Source of the DNA: Lingula anatina
Taxonomy: Eukaryota; Brachiopoda; Lingulata; Lingulida; Lingulidae
DNA: 64,000 nucleotides
NCBI RefSeq assembly: GCF_001039355.2
Contig: NW_019775803.1
Location: forward strand, 63,533-127,532
Reading direction: 5' to 3'
Shown here: in pieces, positions 36,385 through 49,760 of the stretch
How positions within the stretch are numbered: the first letter of the stretch is position 1
How the letters are laid out: each line of letters starts with the position of its first letter
Translations under genes and position numbers: made by a program
Notes under the pieces: generated by a model
What the model was told of the DNA's origin: nothing
Databases searched by the model: none
What the model saw: only the letters and a program-made list of their open reading frames with translations

Positions 36385-39300
36385 AAGGCCATTTTAAAAT
36401 CGCTGTCCGCAGATTTCTTATCAATATGATAACGATTGAATTATGCTGGGAAAGATTTTAAGGTTTGCACCTGTACGGACACTTCTCTAGCTATACACTC
36501 GCTGCCACTCTCTCATATTTTATTTATTTTATCTTTGTAGGTCTTGTAAACAAAAAGAGGACCTTGTGTACCTATTTTAAGTTCGACTAGAGATTAAGAG
36601 TGAAGAAGAAACCAATTTGGCGGAGTTCATTCCAGGTAAAGTGTTTTTAAAACATTGGGAGAAGGTCGTTAACGTCTTTGCTCTTGGTAATTTACTTTTA
36701 AGGGGAGTCTAGGTCTTTTCAGGGGAAGACTGTTCGGACAAAAACTACTTTAGACCAAACAACAGACAAACTCGCGTCATCGGGCGACTCGATTGGTCAA
36801 CCAAAGATTAAATGCCTTGGACGCCACGGGCCCTCTCAGGAATCTGGCCGCTGTATAGCGTGAGTAAGACCGACTTGCGGTTTAAATCGGTCTTTGTCTG
36901 AGCAGTCCGTTTCAGGTCAGATGTAGACAGACTGCGTAATTTATCTTCATTCGGCTCGCGGTGAGAGAGGGGAGTAGCAGCTAATATCGACTCAGCTGAG
37001 ACAAGGTGAGACTGCAGGTTTAAAAACACCATTGGTTTAAAATCAGGCTCTTGGTGTTGTTTCGTTTTAGAGGCATACGGTTTTTCCTGCGCTTATTGAG
37101 ATTGTATACTTTACTTCTGGTGTGGGTGTTACAGTTACATAACTATTAACCCCAGCTATATCACAGTGTCTTTGAAATGACCCCCATTTTTGTTAGCTGA
37201 CTGTTAAGTGTATGACCACCTAAAATGGGCCCTAGTTTAACATTATTTGTAGCCATTTCAGGGCTCCTTCCCAATGAAACTATCTTTCTATCGTAGTTCG
37301 TTCCAACTCCGTGGGAACTGGATGAACCAGATTAACAGATAAACATTTGTTTCCAACATACTCGTTTTATCACCAGCTTTTCTGTATTCAACTGAAAGCC
37401 ATGAGGAGGCACGTTGATCTGATTGCTGCCGGTGTGTGTTACGAACTGTAGTTTATTCTTTCTTTAATTCTTTTATTTAAGCGACGTTTATGCTTTATTT
37501 TTTATTATGTACATGTTGATAAGAATTCAACGAACACGTCGGACAGACGTTTGAAACTGCTTTTCGTGGCAATTTTACGATTGCAGATATTTTTTTGTAT
37601 CAACGTCTGTTTCTAGGCGGATTCTTGCCTCTGTTGATGAAATCGGAGAGAAAGTCGTTCTTTCTGGGCAAACATGCGCCTTTTGGAAATTGTTTCCAGT
37701 TTTTAACCTGTAAATGATAGGTTATCCAGATGGTTACAAGAAAGAAGAGTCTAATTGCAGGATTTCCCCTTCGCTGATGTTGCACGTGATTAGTTGCATA
37801 TTACGCACCCTGTCCATCAAATTTTTCCTTGAGGTCGAGGAAATTTATTCTTTATTTTTTAATGATATTTAAAAAGTCCTGTTATAATATTAATATATGT
37901 AGCTTTTGGGTGTTAATGCTACGTAGATTAGTCAAACAGTCGTATCTAACGTGAATATATTAGGTATTTGAGTCTCTTAATCGAGCGCGAGTCGTGAGCC
38001 GAGTGTTCTGATGAGAATATACTGGGAAATGATACCCGGATTTTTTAAAACAATTTTTATTCAAAAGAAATGGAGGCAAAGCGCTAAAAGCATTAGATGC
38101 TCTCCATCCATACCTGGATATCAGCGCTCCTAAAATAGTTTACAAAATTACCGTGTGCCATACAACAATTGTCTATCAGACTACTAGCGCACCCTGTAGT
38201 CAGACAGTACTGGGGTACAGTGGATACTGGTACATAAGGAACTACTCTCAGTCTTGGTACATGGGCTAATATTAGATGCCATAACGTTTCCGCTATATAA
38301 TCTGAACTCGCGAGCTAGACCGATTTCATTCTTAACTAGTCCTGTCAAAACAAATTGTAAGCTATTCGGGGTGCGCATTAGATCCAGCCGTTAAAAACAT
38401 TTGCACGTACTTCGTAGGCGTATTCTTTTACATGTAACTAACCACATTTTGGCAGTAGAGTCGATTAAACAAAAATCGTCGCCGGGTAATTGGTTCACTT
38501 ATGCATACGATACAGCCGTAGAGGAATACGAACACTTAGTTTTATATGATCCTTGATATTTCCGGTAACTGCCAGTGTTTTATGACTTTTATGGTAATGA
38601 ATATTGCAGAAATATAGGAAAATGGGCCATTATATAAACAACATGAATGTATTGTGCAATCAGTGAATTTCGTGTTATTGTTTTTTTTTTCTGTAATTGG
38701 CTGAACACTATGCCGCAAAGACTAATCATCTGTGCCTGATATGAGTTCATTTCTGTGGCTGCTGTGTATTTTTAACGGGAGTTGGCGGCCATCTTGTAAA
38801 ACCTGTAATACATATTATAACCACTAAAACGATCTTTCCCAATTTGATACCTACAGTTTATATTGAATTCAAAATTATTACTTTAAGTATTTGCATTAAA
38901 GACATCCATTTTAGGGAAAACGTAATGTGGTTGTTGGCGATTATTTTTGGATTCCCCAAACGGCACTAAAACGACATTAGACATTAAAAGTAACCCTATT
39001 AACTTATATCTACCGACAGTGCACACGTAGGCTTAAATAGGTATGGCCCATGAATCAATCCCCGTTGCATGGGAAGGTTCTTCTTCGTGGATATCGACGA
39101 CCATCTTGTATCTTCAAGAACGAAAAGCTATCATTTGTGGAACTAATTTAGATTTATTTTAAGATCCAATAAGTCACCGTCTGGGGGGGGGGGGGAGAAA
39201 AGAAAGGAAAAAAGATTTTAAAGACGAATTTCACAGGAAACTTCATTCTACGGTGTGTTTTGATATATATGATTTATGATGGTGTTAAAGGTACTAGAAA

Positions 39301-39625
39301 CAGCTAGAGTAAAACGTTTGTTCGTTGCCTTGATTATTTTGAAGTAATATTTACAAGTCATGTCGATTGCTTTTATGAAAGTTTTCATATGTTCAGGTAA
39401 GTTTTTCCATCCGCTATTAAGAGTGTGCGGAAAATGTTTTTTTTTTTTTTTTTTTTCTGTGAGAAATTAAATATGCTCAGGTAAGTTTTTCCAGTCGCTT
39501 CTGAGTGTGCGGTGCATAACATGCTACTTTTTCTCTTCAGATAATTCTTGGCAGTGTTTTGCCAAGTTTTTTTTTCGAATCGTTGAATACTTGCATTCTG
39601 CAGAACTAAAACAAGCAATTCTTTA

Positions 39626-39663
<38 letters not shown>

Positions 39664-39907
39664 CCTTTTTTAGAGAGAGTCAAGCATCTTCCATGCAGTG
39701 TCGTTGCAAAAAATATATTGGACTGCAATATTTGCAGTACACGCTTTCAGTTATAATATTTTATGTTATGAAGTTATATTCTTCTTGAGAAAGTATGCAT
39801 GACTTTCACCCATGTGTGACATATAATTATTACAGGTATTTCCAGGGTGACTTGGTTACACAGTAACAAGAAACAGAAAACATTTTGGTGAACAGAAGGG
39901 CAGAAAA
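35789..39907. other. Intergenic before copy 4
   Basis: Between the transposon and P450 copy 4: (TC)n tracts, a G-run at 39183-39194, and no gene recognised. The promoter of copy 4 should lie near its right end; no TATA box was convincing. Confidence 0.55.
36334..36383. repeat. (TC)n microsatellite
   Basis: About 25 TC units. A shorter (TC)n lies at 39630-39659 and an (ATT)n at 32464-32501. Confidence 0.98.
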
Positions 39908-40258
39908 ATGGATCTTCTACTGCTGTGTATTGCAGTCGCTATCCCCGTCCTGGTACTGATTATATTCTTGCCTATGATTAAGAAGAAGGTAAGGAATGTG
40001 CCTTGTGATTTGCTCCAGTTTCTACGCCGTTCTATATACCCTTTCCTTACGTCACTTAACTTAATTACAGTGCATTAGGAATTAGGAAATTTCATGAATC
40101 CAGGTTAACAAATCTGTAGAATACAACACTTTATTTTAATTTGTTATTTTATTACGCAGCATTTTATCATTACAATTTGATTTTCATTTATATTCTTACT
40201 TAATTTGATATTTCATTTTATGTGGGCACACTGGAATACTATAAATAGTGTTTAAAAG

Positions 40259-40309
<51 letters not shown>

Positions 40310-43300
40310 GGGGGGAAGCCCACTCCTTATCCCCAATGAAATACCAATATCAGAATTTGGAATTTTCCTGCATCATCACTGTAAAAACAGTTTGATGTCA
40401 GTAAAAGCGGCACAAGGTATAACTCCATACTACTGCACTTCGTCCACATTTGCCATCTTCAAGTTAAACTCTTGAAACAAGATTGTTCACTGTAAGTAGG
40501 CCCACTTCAGATAATGAGTCCTGTTTTGCTGAACACTAAATCATGAAGTTTGCCTGTGGAGTAAACGTGCTGCCACCCTGCCAGTGTATTTTTTTCATAT
40601 GACTCATTTAAGAAACACTAGCACTTAAGTTATATGTATATATTAACGCTTAGACGATAAGTTAACCGTTGTTGCTGAAGGCATCTTTAGAACATTCATT
40701 CATCCATCATCATTTATTGACGTGTCATGTACACAGAATACCCAGCCTGTCTTAAATAAAAAATCTTAACAGTAAATTTTGCTAATTGCCTCAAAATATT
40801 TTCCCTTAAGTCTTCTATAGAAATGTCATTTTTATCAATTTTTGAATCTCCAACTTTTTATAAAATGTATATCTTACCTCTGTGTAAGCAGTGCAACGAA
40901 GTAAGAAATGACTCTAATCTTCTAATTCTTTTTTGCATACTTGGCATATTCTTCCTTTTAAAGGTGTATTTGTATACCGTCCAGTTTCTACATGCAAAGG
41001 CAAAATGCCCATTCGAAATTGAGTAAAAATTTATTTTCTTTTCTGTTTGAATATATGTGCAAATATTTTTCAGTTTTCAATTCTTTTTTAAATGTGGTAT
41101 GTTCGAAGTTTAGGAAATTCCAAAATGTCTTTTTTCCATTTAATTTGGAGTGTTTCATAAAATAGTTTTTTAATGTATTCTATATCCACAATTTGTTTGT
41201 TCAAAAAATGGGTTTCCATATTACAGAATTTGAGTATCTCTCTTACCTCAGAGTACCAGTTTTTTCCCAATTTGTAATATTCTAAAAAAAAAAGCTGTTT
41301 GATAAGTCTTTCATTTTGGGCGAGTATTAGAACACTGAATTACAGACAAATTATGTAATATATTTCTTTCGTTATTTCTTTCGTTTTTTATCCAGATATA
41401 TGTAGGCATTGTAGGCATTAAAGGTATGACCTAAGGTTCAATTGGCTTTTTGTTGTAATAATGTATAAAGGACTAAAAATAGTAAAAAAGTAATAAATGT
41501 AAAGAAAATAAAATGAATGACTGTGGCACTTCATGCCTGTTATGATAAAAAGTTGGCAAACGTTGCCATATCTGTTTATATGGTTACATACACCAGTTTA
41601 CCTTTGTGTAATTGATATCATATAGTTAAACTGGCGTTGTTAAAGACACCCAATTGGCGGAAGACATTTATGTAGGACAAAAACTAATAATGATAATTTC
41701 TATTGAAATTTCAACACTTTCACTTAATCATCAAGGTGTACCTTGTGTAAAATCGTCAGAAGGTTTACGATCTATAAAGCTGTTTTTCTTGTTATGGATA
41801 TATGGACTGGCGTATTCCACTCGTGGCGGTACAAAACTTGAAATAGGGTTGTAGATCGTAGTTTTTTTCATCATTTTTTAATTTCTTTTACCTTGGTGTT
41901 TAATGGAAAATAGCTGAGATTTTCTGGAACGTCCATTCAAGTAGTCATGCGTTTGCTTATTTTTTCAGATTTCTGACAGCGGCCCAACCGGCAACGGCAT
42001 TCCAGGACTGAAGGCTAAGGACGCCAAGTAAGTACCCGGATGTGCAGATCGAGTAGAGCTATTTATAGCAGATTTTATTGGACTTGACGACGATGCCATA
42101 GCGCGATCGTTAAAGAATTGCATAAGTGGGCTATTTATAGTGTTGTGTATCGGAATGATGGAATGGTAACCTTTAACTGGAGTCAATTAGTGTTTGGGTT
42201 GGATTTCATTAAGTCACCCTCAGAATTACTTGTATAGATAGCTTCCACTGAATGAAGTGGAAAAAATCAGCTGATTTTGCCTCATCTTTATCAAAAACGA
42301 AGTAGCACTTAACATTATTTCTCATTTGAGTGCCCTTTTAATAAACGCTCGAACAAAAAAGATCGGAAACAACGTTATTTTGTAAATATAATTGTAAAAA
42401 TGGATATGAGCTAAGGTCAATATTTTAACCACATATTGATGGATAATGCACCCATCATTCGTTACTTTTTATATACACAAGATTTCCCCCTTCATTATAT
42501 AGTTTTTTTTTTAATTCCTGAAAAATAATTTCATATTTCCGAGCTTTATGGTGGAGTTTATATCATACCTGTAATGTCTACGAGAGCACGATCTCATTAA
42601 AATGCAGTGTAATGGCAGTTATTCTACCATTACGATATTTCTCTATGATCAAAGCTCGACTTCAAAAGGAAGGATTGAATTCCACATCCAGACGAAATGG
42701 CGCTTTAAAGTCTTTGGAGGTTTCATGTGGCTTTTCCTGTACCAGCAAAGTATTCTGGGTATATAAACCAACAGAATGTAGCACAAGCCTTTATTTCAGT
42801 GCTCATAATTTATGTTTCAATGGCGAGCGATTGGTGGCACCACGACACGCCCCCCCCCCCCCCCTCAAAAAAGGAAACAAAGAAAGGTGCTATATTGTTT
42901 CCTGTTAAAGATGAGGTTAAACCTGCTGATTCCTGGTGCCATGAATTTTCTTAAATGTTTTTAATTTTTTGTTTCAATTGTTCAGTTTCGGTTGATCACT
43001 CCGATGAAATTATTGCCGAGGACGTATAAACTTTTGGACCAAGATTTTAATCTGCTGTTACCGAATATGAATTGGAAATAGCCTTATTAGAGTTTACAAA
43101 AATACACCTGTTGCACAACAAGAAAGACGTTGAAAATCTGTCAGTCCAACGTTCTGAACTAAGTAGACATCTAAGACAGTTAAGTAGACCAAATTTAGGT
43201 AGTAAAAGTCCAGTTCAATTATCGGGCTAAGGCAAGTCGGTGTAACAATCCCTTGAGGCTGCGGTACTTCCTCTAACATGAACAACTTAATCTATGAGTT

Positions 43301-46300
43301 ATTTTCTTTCAGACATGGGAACCTAGAACTGGTCACAAAACACGGCAGTCTCCATGAGTTCCTTATGTGGCTACACCAGCAGTATGGACCCATAGCAAAG
43401 TTCTGGTTTGGAGAACAAATGGTAGTCAGCATTGCCTCCCCTCAACTGTTCAAAGAGAACTCTCGTGTTTTTGATAGGCCTCGTGAGTAAATACAAACAT
43501 ATATCTTTTTTCAATGTAGCAAATTTTGGGTTTTAAGAATGATCGAGGACCTTGTCTTGTCTAGTCAGCTGTTTGACGTACTCTAATGTGTATTTAACAT
43601 AAGACTGAACAAACAGGCAGATTCAGTCCTTAAAGTAAACAAACAAACAAACAAACAAACAAAAATTGTTTCTAATTTACATGTGTTAGGCTCTCTCTTC
43701 GTATGTAAGTCAATCTATGTACTGACTTTTAGAACTTAGCTAAGCTTATACACCTGTCATATTTTATTCATGTGATGGTGCATCATTTTCAGTTCAAAAG
43801 TTAAAAACTTCGGTCGAGGCGTTCTGGATATTCCTTGCAAATGACATTCAATGCGTGTTTGACAAGCCAAATAATGTTTTTGTTTTCTGTACATATCTGT
43901 AATTTTTCTCTTATCGCCGAAATATATCATATCCAAAGCCGCTTGGAAAAAAATTTGTTCTATAAGTCCGTTTTCGAATTTTGAATACTTAATATTTACC
44001 ATCACGAGTGACTCAATGAACTTGTAACTAAAAATAAGAGCTTTCTGACCGTAGTTCTTTGAACGGTTTTTTTAAATGATAAAGTTATACCTTGGTATTT
44101 AGAGCAACTTTCCGGAGTTCCCAGGGAAAACACATATTATAATAATAATAATAATAATTTTATTGAGCATTAAAATGTGTACGTTTACATTTTACAAGCT
44201 CTCTAAACTACAGTTTTACATAAATTGTAATTGTATACACTTAAATTTTGAAAGAAAAAATGATGCGTTCATTCTGTAAAGAACCTAACAGCACAACCAG
44301 CTTATTTTATTACCTTACATTAATCTTGACTTTTTTACTCGAGCTTGATTTCATCTTATCTGTTTTAGCTATACTGTTCAAGTTGTTCGAGCCGTTGATA
44401 ACTGAAAACTCTATTCAGTATGCTAATAAAGAGGACGGGAGGTGGAGGAGAAATACTTACGATCCCTGCTATAGCCACGAACACGTGATGGGATACATAA
44501 CTATATTTCAAAGGGTAATATATTTTCATTTACTTAACAATCTTGATTAATAAGATATAAAGACGAGGCATATTCCTTGGATACCAGGTTGTCTCTCAGC
44601 TGAGTTCAGTCTCTTACTGTACACGTTGAAAAAATAAATACTTGAAAAATGCCACATCGCTTAGATAATTTTCCATTTTCAACTGTATAAAATATACTTT
44701 ATTAATTTATGACGTTCGTATTTTTGCATCTGGTCAGTACTGGTAATTATTGTTTTAACAATTAATTAAAATTGAAATTGGCAATCTACTACTATATCAT
44801 TCCCTCTATTGATCCATGAGAGTTAAGAGCATTTCATTTGGTGATTGGGAACCGTTTCAAAGCTCTTTTCTGTTTTTCATATTTTAGAAGTGGATGAAGT
44901 CTTATTGCCTGTTTTCTTACTATCATTGTCATTATCATTACCATTATCATTATAATTATTTGAAAAAGACAATCATCTCTTATATTTCGTACAATTAAAT
45001 GAATTATTGTCATTTTATTGTTTTTTTTTTATAATTTCAGCTTGCCGAGGAATTGGTGGAGAAATGGTCACATATACCACGTGATGAACACGTCCCTTGC
45101 CGCCAGGAGGCGTTCGTGTTTGCGCTTAAAGCAATAACCCAGAGTTCTCTTGGGGATTTCTTTTTGGAAGAGGAACAGGTTGTCAAGTTCTGGAAATCAT
45201 ACGATATAGTAAGTATGTGATAAGGTTGTGTCTTTGCGCAACTGTCCTGTCGTTATGTGAACTTCAGACATACAATGTTGTATCTGTGTTGTATCTTCGC
45301 AATTATATGTTTATGCCCCCCCCCCTTCATGCAGACAAGTACAGCTACTCAGTATGTAGTTAAGATTCAACATAGCAGAGCAAATCAAATGATGCCCCTG
45401 ACAGTAGACTCTACTTCGTGCGGACATTTTGGAAACGAACAAAAATTCAACTTACGCCAAGATTCGAGTAATACTCTATAAGGCAAAATTGATCAAATAA
45501 GTTTTAGCTTATAAACCATAAAAATTTGCTCCACAAGATTTTGTTCTTGAGAAACAATTATTCAACGAATGGCTGATTGTGTATATGTGATGGCTACAGC
45601 ATAGAATGGAGATTGCTAATACGAGAGCATGTAGCCATATTTTTAATAAACGTAATATATCTTCTCTTCCCTATTTTGTCAGTGTTGGTACGACATGGAA
45701 GAGAGGCTTGGAGGCGATATACCCCAACCTGGGAGTGAGCGTGAAAAGAAATTTAATGATGGTGAGGATCATTAATAAAATACCAAAAAAAAGGAAATTA
45801 TTCGAACATGTCTTACTTGCCTGTGGTTACTAAATTCAAATATGACAAGGCTCGACCTTGTGTGTTGCAAGCTGTCTTCAACTTACTTTGCTTAAATAAT
45901 TTAATGTTCAGCGGTATAATTTGTTTTGTAATAGATGCTTCGTTATACATGTACAGAGTTCTTTCTTCTATAAGTTTAGTACGCAAAAGCGACCACCAAA
46001 AAATTCCAAATTTAAAAATACATTTTAAATCAATAATGTATTTTTCTGCAGTTTATTAGCACACGACTTATAATAGCTTCTGTAATGAATTTCCATTCCT
46101 AGCGAAAAAATACATGTACGACACAATTGCCGCAGCAATCGAAGTTAGGCGGAGACACCCGAACACCGCGAACCGAGAAATGCTTGTTGACGTCATGATT
46201 GAGAACAATATTGATGATGACGTCATGCAGAGCGACTTGTTGACCAGCATTATCGGTGGATTTCACACGTCGGGAAATTGTATGTATGAGAAAGGGTCCG

Positions 46301-48899
46301 ATTTATCTAATATCGTGATAACACAGAAGAGAAATTAAATAACTCTAGAACTTACTTGTAACTGTACTAGTAATATATAACTTGTAACATATGTTGCAAT
46401 GAACTACCAATCCCTGGTTTGGGTATAAATGTTATGCTATCTATATACTTTAAAAATCAAAAAAACATTTTGTCGTTCTCAGTAAATTTCAATGTGCACA
46501 TATTCTTTTTGTGATGGTCTATATAGCTCTAAATTTTTATATTATAGAATGTGAATATGCACTAATGTGTACATTATAATATACTGTTTTGCTTGTTTCA
46601 GTATTGGTATGGACCCTCCATTTCATCTCACTTTACCCCGAAGTTCAAGAGAAAATGTTCCAAGAAGTGAGCACCGTGTTGGGTGACACAGGCAAGGTCA
46701 CACCGGATAACGTTGCGCAGTTGGTGTAGGTATAACAACGGGTCCATTATATTAAACGTGACCACACTTGCACGGTGAACTTTCATCACAACACTAAGTG
46801 TCGTTGCCTCTTGATCGTTGCCCAAGAGTGAAAGTCAGTGAATAGATTAATTCGTGGACCAAAAAAAAAATATTTAAAAAATGACATGATTATTATTATT
46901 ATTTTAAAAGGAAAAGTATCTCAGAATCTTTGCACTGATTAAAAAGATTCGTGAAATGTGATATTGACTTCTAGTCTCTTCACTTCTCATAACCTTAGTC
47001 AACGTTGAGGCAATTGCCACGTCTAGAATTTCTCGTGATTTTTTCTTAAAAACCTACCCCCATGGCTGCACTCCGGACTTTAAAATGAGTGGTTTGCCTC
47101 ATGTTTCAGGTACATCCGTCAGGTAATGGACGAGACGCTGCGCGTGGCGGTGGTTGCACCTTTCGCTGCTCGCTTTGACGACGAAAAAGACGTCACACTG
47201 GGAGGTCACGTTATACCGGCTGGGGTAAGTGGAATGACGTCATTGTTTTATTCTTAGGTGTCTTATCTCAGATTTTTTGCTAAACAACAGCTCAAAAAAT
47301 TGAATTTAGCCAACCTTATACAGTGCATGTATTAGGCTAAAATTCCGAGCAATCGGCTTAAGTATTAGCCAAGAAAAAAAAAGCACTCCTTTAGATCAAT
47401 TTTGGAAACACAGCTTAGTAAGCTAGATCTTAATATGCTAGGGTTTTAGTTCAAAAACTGTCTTTAGATTTTTGTGAAGCGAGAGCTTGTTCTGAAGTCT
47501 GTATAATCAATTTGTCGGGAGTTTTAGATAAATGTCTTTAAATTACAGTACCAGTCAACGTAACTGTTGTGATGATGTTGTTCACACAGAGAAAGTAAAT
47601 TATTTGTTTCCTGTTATTACAGACCCCAGTCAATTATAGACTTTTATATACCAAAATTTTTATTTTCCTAGAAATGTTATGACTTTTTCCTTTATGATCA
47701 AGGTATACCATTTAGATAATTATTTATAAGAAAGTATGTATGTCTTTGACATGATCAACATTCCAAAGGACTGAAAATGGACTTTGCTAAAACCTTTAAT
47801 TTAATTATAAACTTTGCGTGAGAATCGTGTACAATGTCATACAGGTTATTTATAATTGATTCTGGCTTTCAGACTCCCGTTATTCATGCTCTGGGTGTTG
47901 AATCGAATGACCCAGCACTGTGGCCGAATCCAAAGAAGTGAGTTTATTTTTTATTTGTATTGTTCTATATCATTATTATTTTTACGCCCAGTGTGCACGT
48001 TGCTGCTAGAAGGGGAAGAGAGTTACCCCCACACAACCAGGAAGCCGTAAAGCGACTGCTGTACAAACATAAGTTTAATTCTGTTCCATTGTCTATTTCT
48101 ACTTTCTATAACTTCACCTATTTTAGATTGAAGTTAAATAACAATTTACTCTTTCTAGGTTTGACCCAGACCGCTTCAGTCCTGAAAATGTGGCCGAGAG
48201 GCAACCCTACTCCTTCCAACCGTTCGGTTTTGCCGGCAAGCGCAAGTGCCCCGGATACCGCTTTTCCTACGTGGAGATCGCCACCGCGTTGGCGAACATT
48301 CTGCGTAGATTTCAGGTAATTTGACTGTCATCGGTCTTACCCGGTAATGGTGCTCACAGTAACTGAAGGTCCTACATTATCTTAATGGAACAAATGCTTT
48401 TTATTCTACTATAATACGTCGTTCGATCAAAGGACTCTATTTCGGCTTTTTCAAAATTATATTTTCAAAATTTCAAAATTATACTAATAGGCCTTTTTGA
48501 CTCACAGTTACCACGAATAAAATTGAAATTAAGCAAATAAGCAGTCTCTCTTTATAATAATGATAATAATTCTTTATTGGTTCGAGTGCAGTAAAAATAC
48601 AGGCTGTGACCTACGACAAATAAAATACATGAAATACATTAAAACAATTACAATTACAATACGTACATTACACAATGAGAATTTATAGCTATTTATATAT
48701 GCTAATTTTCTTATTTTACACATTTTCATATTTTATATCAGTGAGTAGTCGGTCACTATGTTTGGATTTTTTGTTTGTATTCTAGATCCATGAGGTAGAA
48801 GGTCAGACAATTAAGGCGAAGTACGGTCTTGTGGGTACCCCTGATGGAGAAGTGTGGATAACCCTCAGTGAGAGATCCGCCGAAAACAAAGAGGAATAG
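39908..48899 (+). CDS. CYP20A1-like: CYP20-like cytochrome P450, copy 4 (complete, 12 exons, about 484 aa)
   Basis: Fourth P450 of the array, about 18 kb from copy 3. Exons: 39908-39988, 41969-42027, 43313-43482, 44369-44514, 45041-45208, 45683-45761, 46103-46279, 46602-46725, 47110-47224, 47873-47937, 48159-48315, 48786-48899 (TAG). It begins MDLLLLCIAVAIPVLVLIIF then KKK, a typical ER signal anchor. Exon 2 gives NGIPGLKAKDAK, which lines up with the GIPG region of vertebrate CYP20A1. Later motifs are the I-helix G286-G-F-H289-T-S, K-helix E343-T-L-R346, FDPDRF and heme Cys425. Exon 11 uses many different synonymous codons from copies 1-3. No upstream ATG is seen in the 5' leader, unlike copies 2 and 3. 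Intron 1 contains an antisense LINE remnant. Length is close to vertebrate CYP20A1 (about 460 aa). Confidence 0.92.
40259..40307. repeat. (GT)n(GA)n compound microsatellite
   Basis: GT units pass into GA units in intron 1 of P450 copy 4. Confidence 0.97.
40690..41330 (-). mobile_element. Non-LTR retrotransposon C-terminal remnant, antisense in intron 1 of copy 4
   Basis: On the - strand the frame reads KNWYSEVREILKFCNMETHF and KKDILEFPKLRTYHI, then in a later frame FRMGILPLHVETGRYTNTPL, RICQVCKKELED, a stop, and SHFLLRCTAY. The G-I-L-P-L-x-x-E-T-G-R-Y and C-x-x-C...H-F-L-L-x-C pattern is the zinc-knuckle tail of LINE reverse transcriptases. Frame changes and stops mark it as decayed. Confidence 0.75.
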
Positions 48900-49436
48900 C
48901 CTGCTTGAAAAGATGAAAAAAGATTATATCGTTGTTAAGTATTCGAACAGGTTACAAGATTTGAAAAGTTTCCACTGCAAATTACTATGCTGAGACGTCT
49001 GCGTGGAACACCAAAGTTGACATTTTCTGGAAAGTTTCTATCTTCTTCATGTAACAAACCATTTTCACAGACTTTCAGGTTTAATACATGTAGTAAACGT
49101 CTTATGCCGAAACGTATTTTAAAATGGTTTGGTCAACGATGACATTCATAGAATATTCAGAAATGAGTTGCATAATCAATGTGCGTCGTATTTATATTAA
49201 GCAGAAGGTTGCGAGGTTTGCATGTTAGAATCGCCTGTATCTTTTGCGGAATTGCCAAAGATGCTGCGTGCATTTTGGCATATTTATCGCTTGGTTAATT
49301 GTTAAACTTTGTTTTTACTTCATTATGTATTGTTGATAACTTGACAAGCAAGAAGCTCCGCTCATTGTTGAGAATTAGCTGAGCGCTCCATTCATATCAA
49401 AATGTGGTGTTCTTCTCTGCAGAATCGCTCTTCGTT

Positions 49437-49439
<3 letters not shown>

Positions 49440-49480
<41 letters not shown>

Positions 49481-49511
49481 AGAGAGAGAGCGAGAGAGAG
49501 TGTGTGTGTGG

Positions 49512-49542
<31 letters not shown>

Positions 49543-49760
49543 AGGGAGAGGGTGTGTGTGAAAGAGAGACAGATGGAGAGAGAGAATGAAAGAGAGGGCG
49601 AGAGTGTATGTGTGTGAAAGAGAGAAAGAAAGAGAGACAGACAGAGAGACAGACAGAGTGAGAGAGGCAGGGAGAAAGAGAATGAAAGAGACGGGGAGAG
49701 AGTGTATGAGTGCGTATGTGTGTGTGTGTATGCGTGAGAGAGAGAGAGAGAGTTGTATGG
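49440..49760. repeat. Long purine-rich (GT)n/(GA)n tract
   Basis: About 320 bp of GT and GA units with degenerate interruptions, 0.5 kb past the stop of copy 4. It creates long spurious open frames on both strands. Confidence 0.95.

Noticed and set aside
46725-46740. In-frame stop just after exon 8 of copy 4 (ttggtgtag)
   Set aside because: The exon ends at ttggt and gtaggt is the donor, at the same position as in the other copies.
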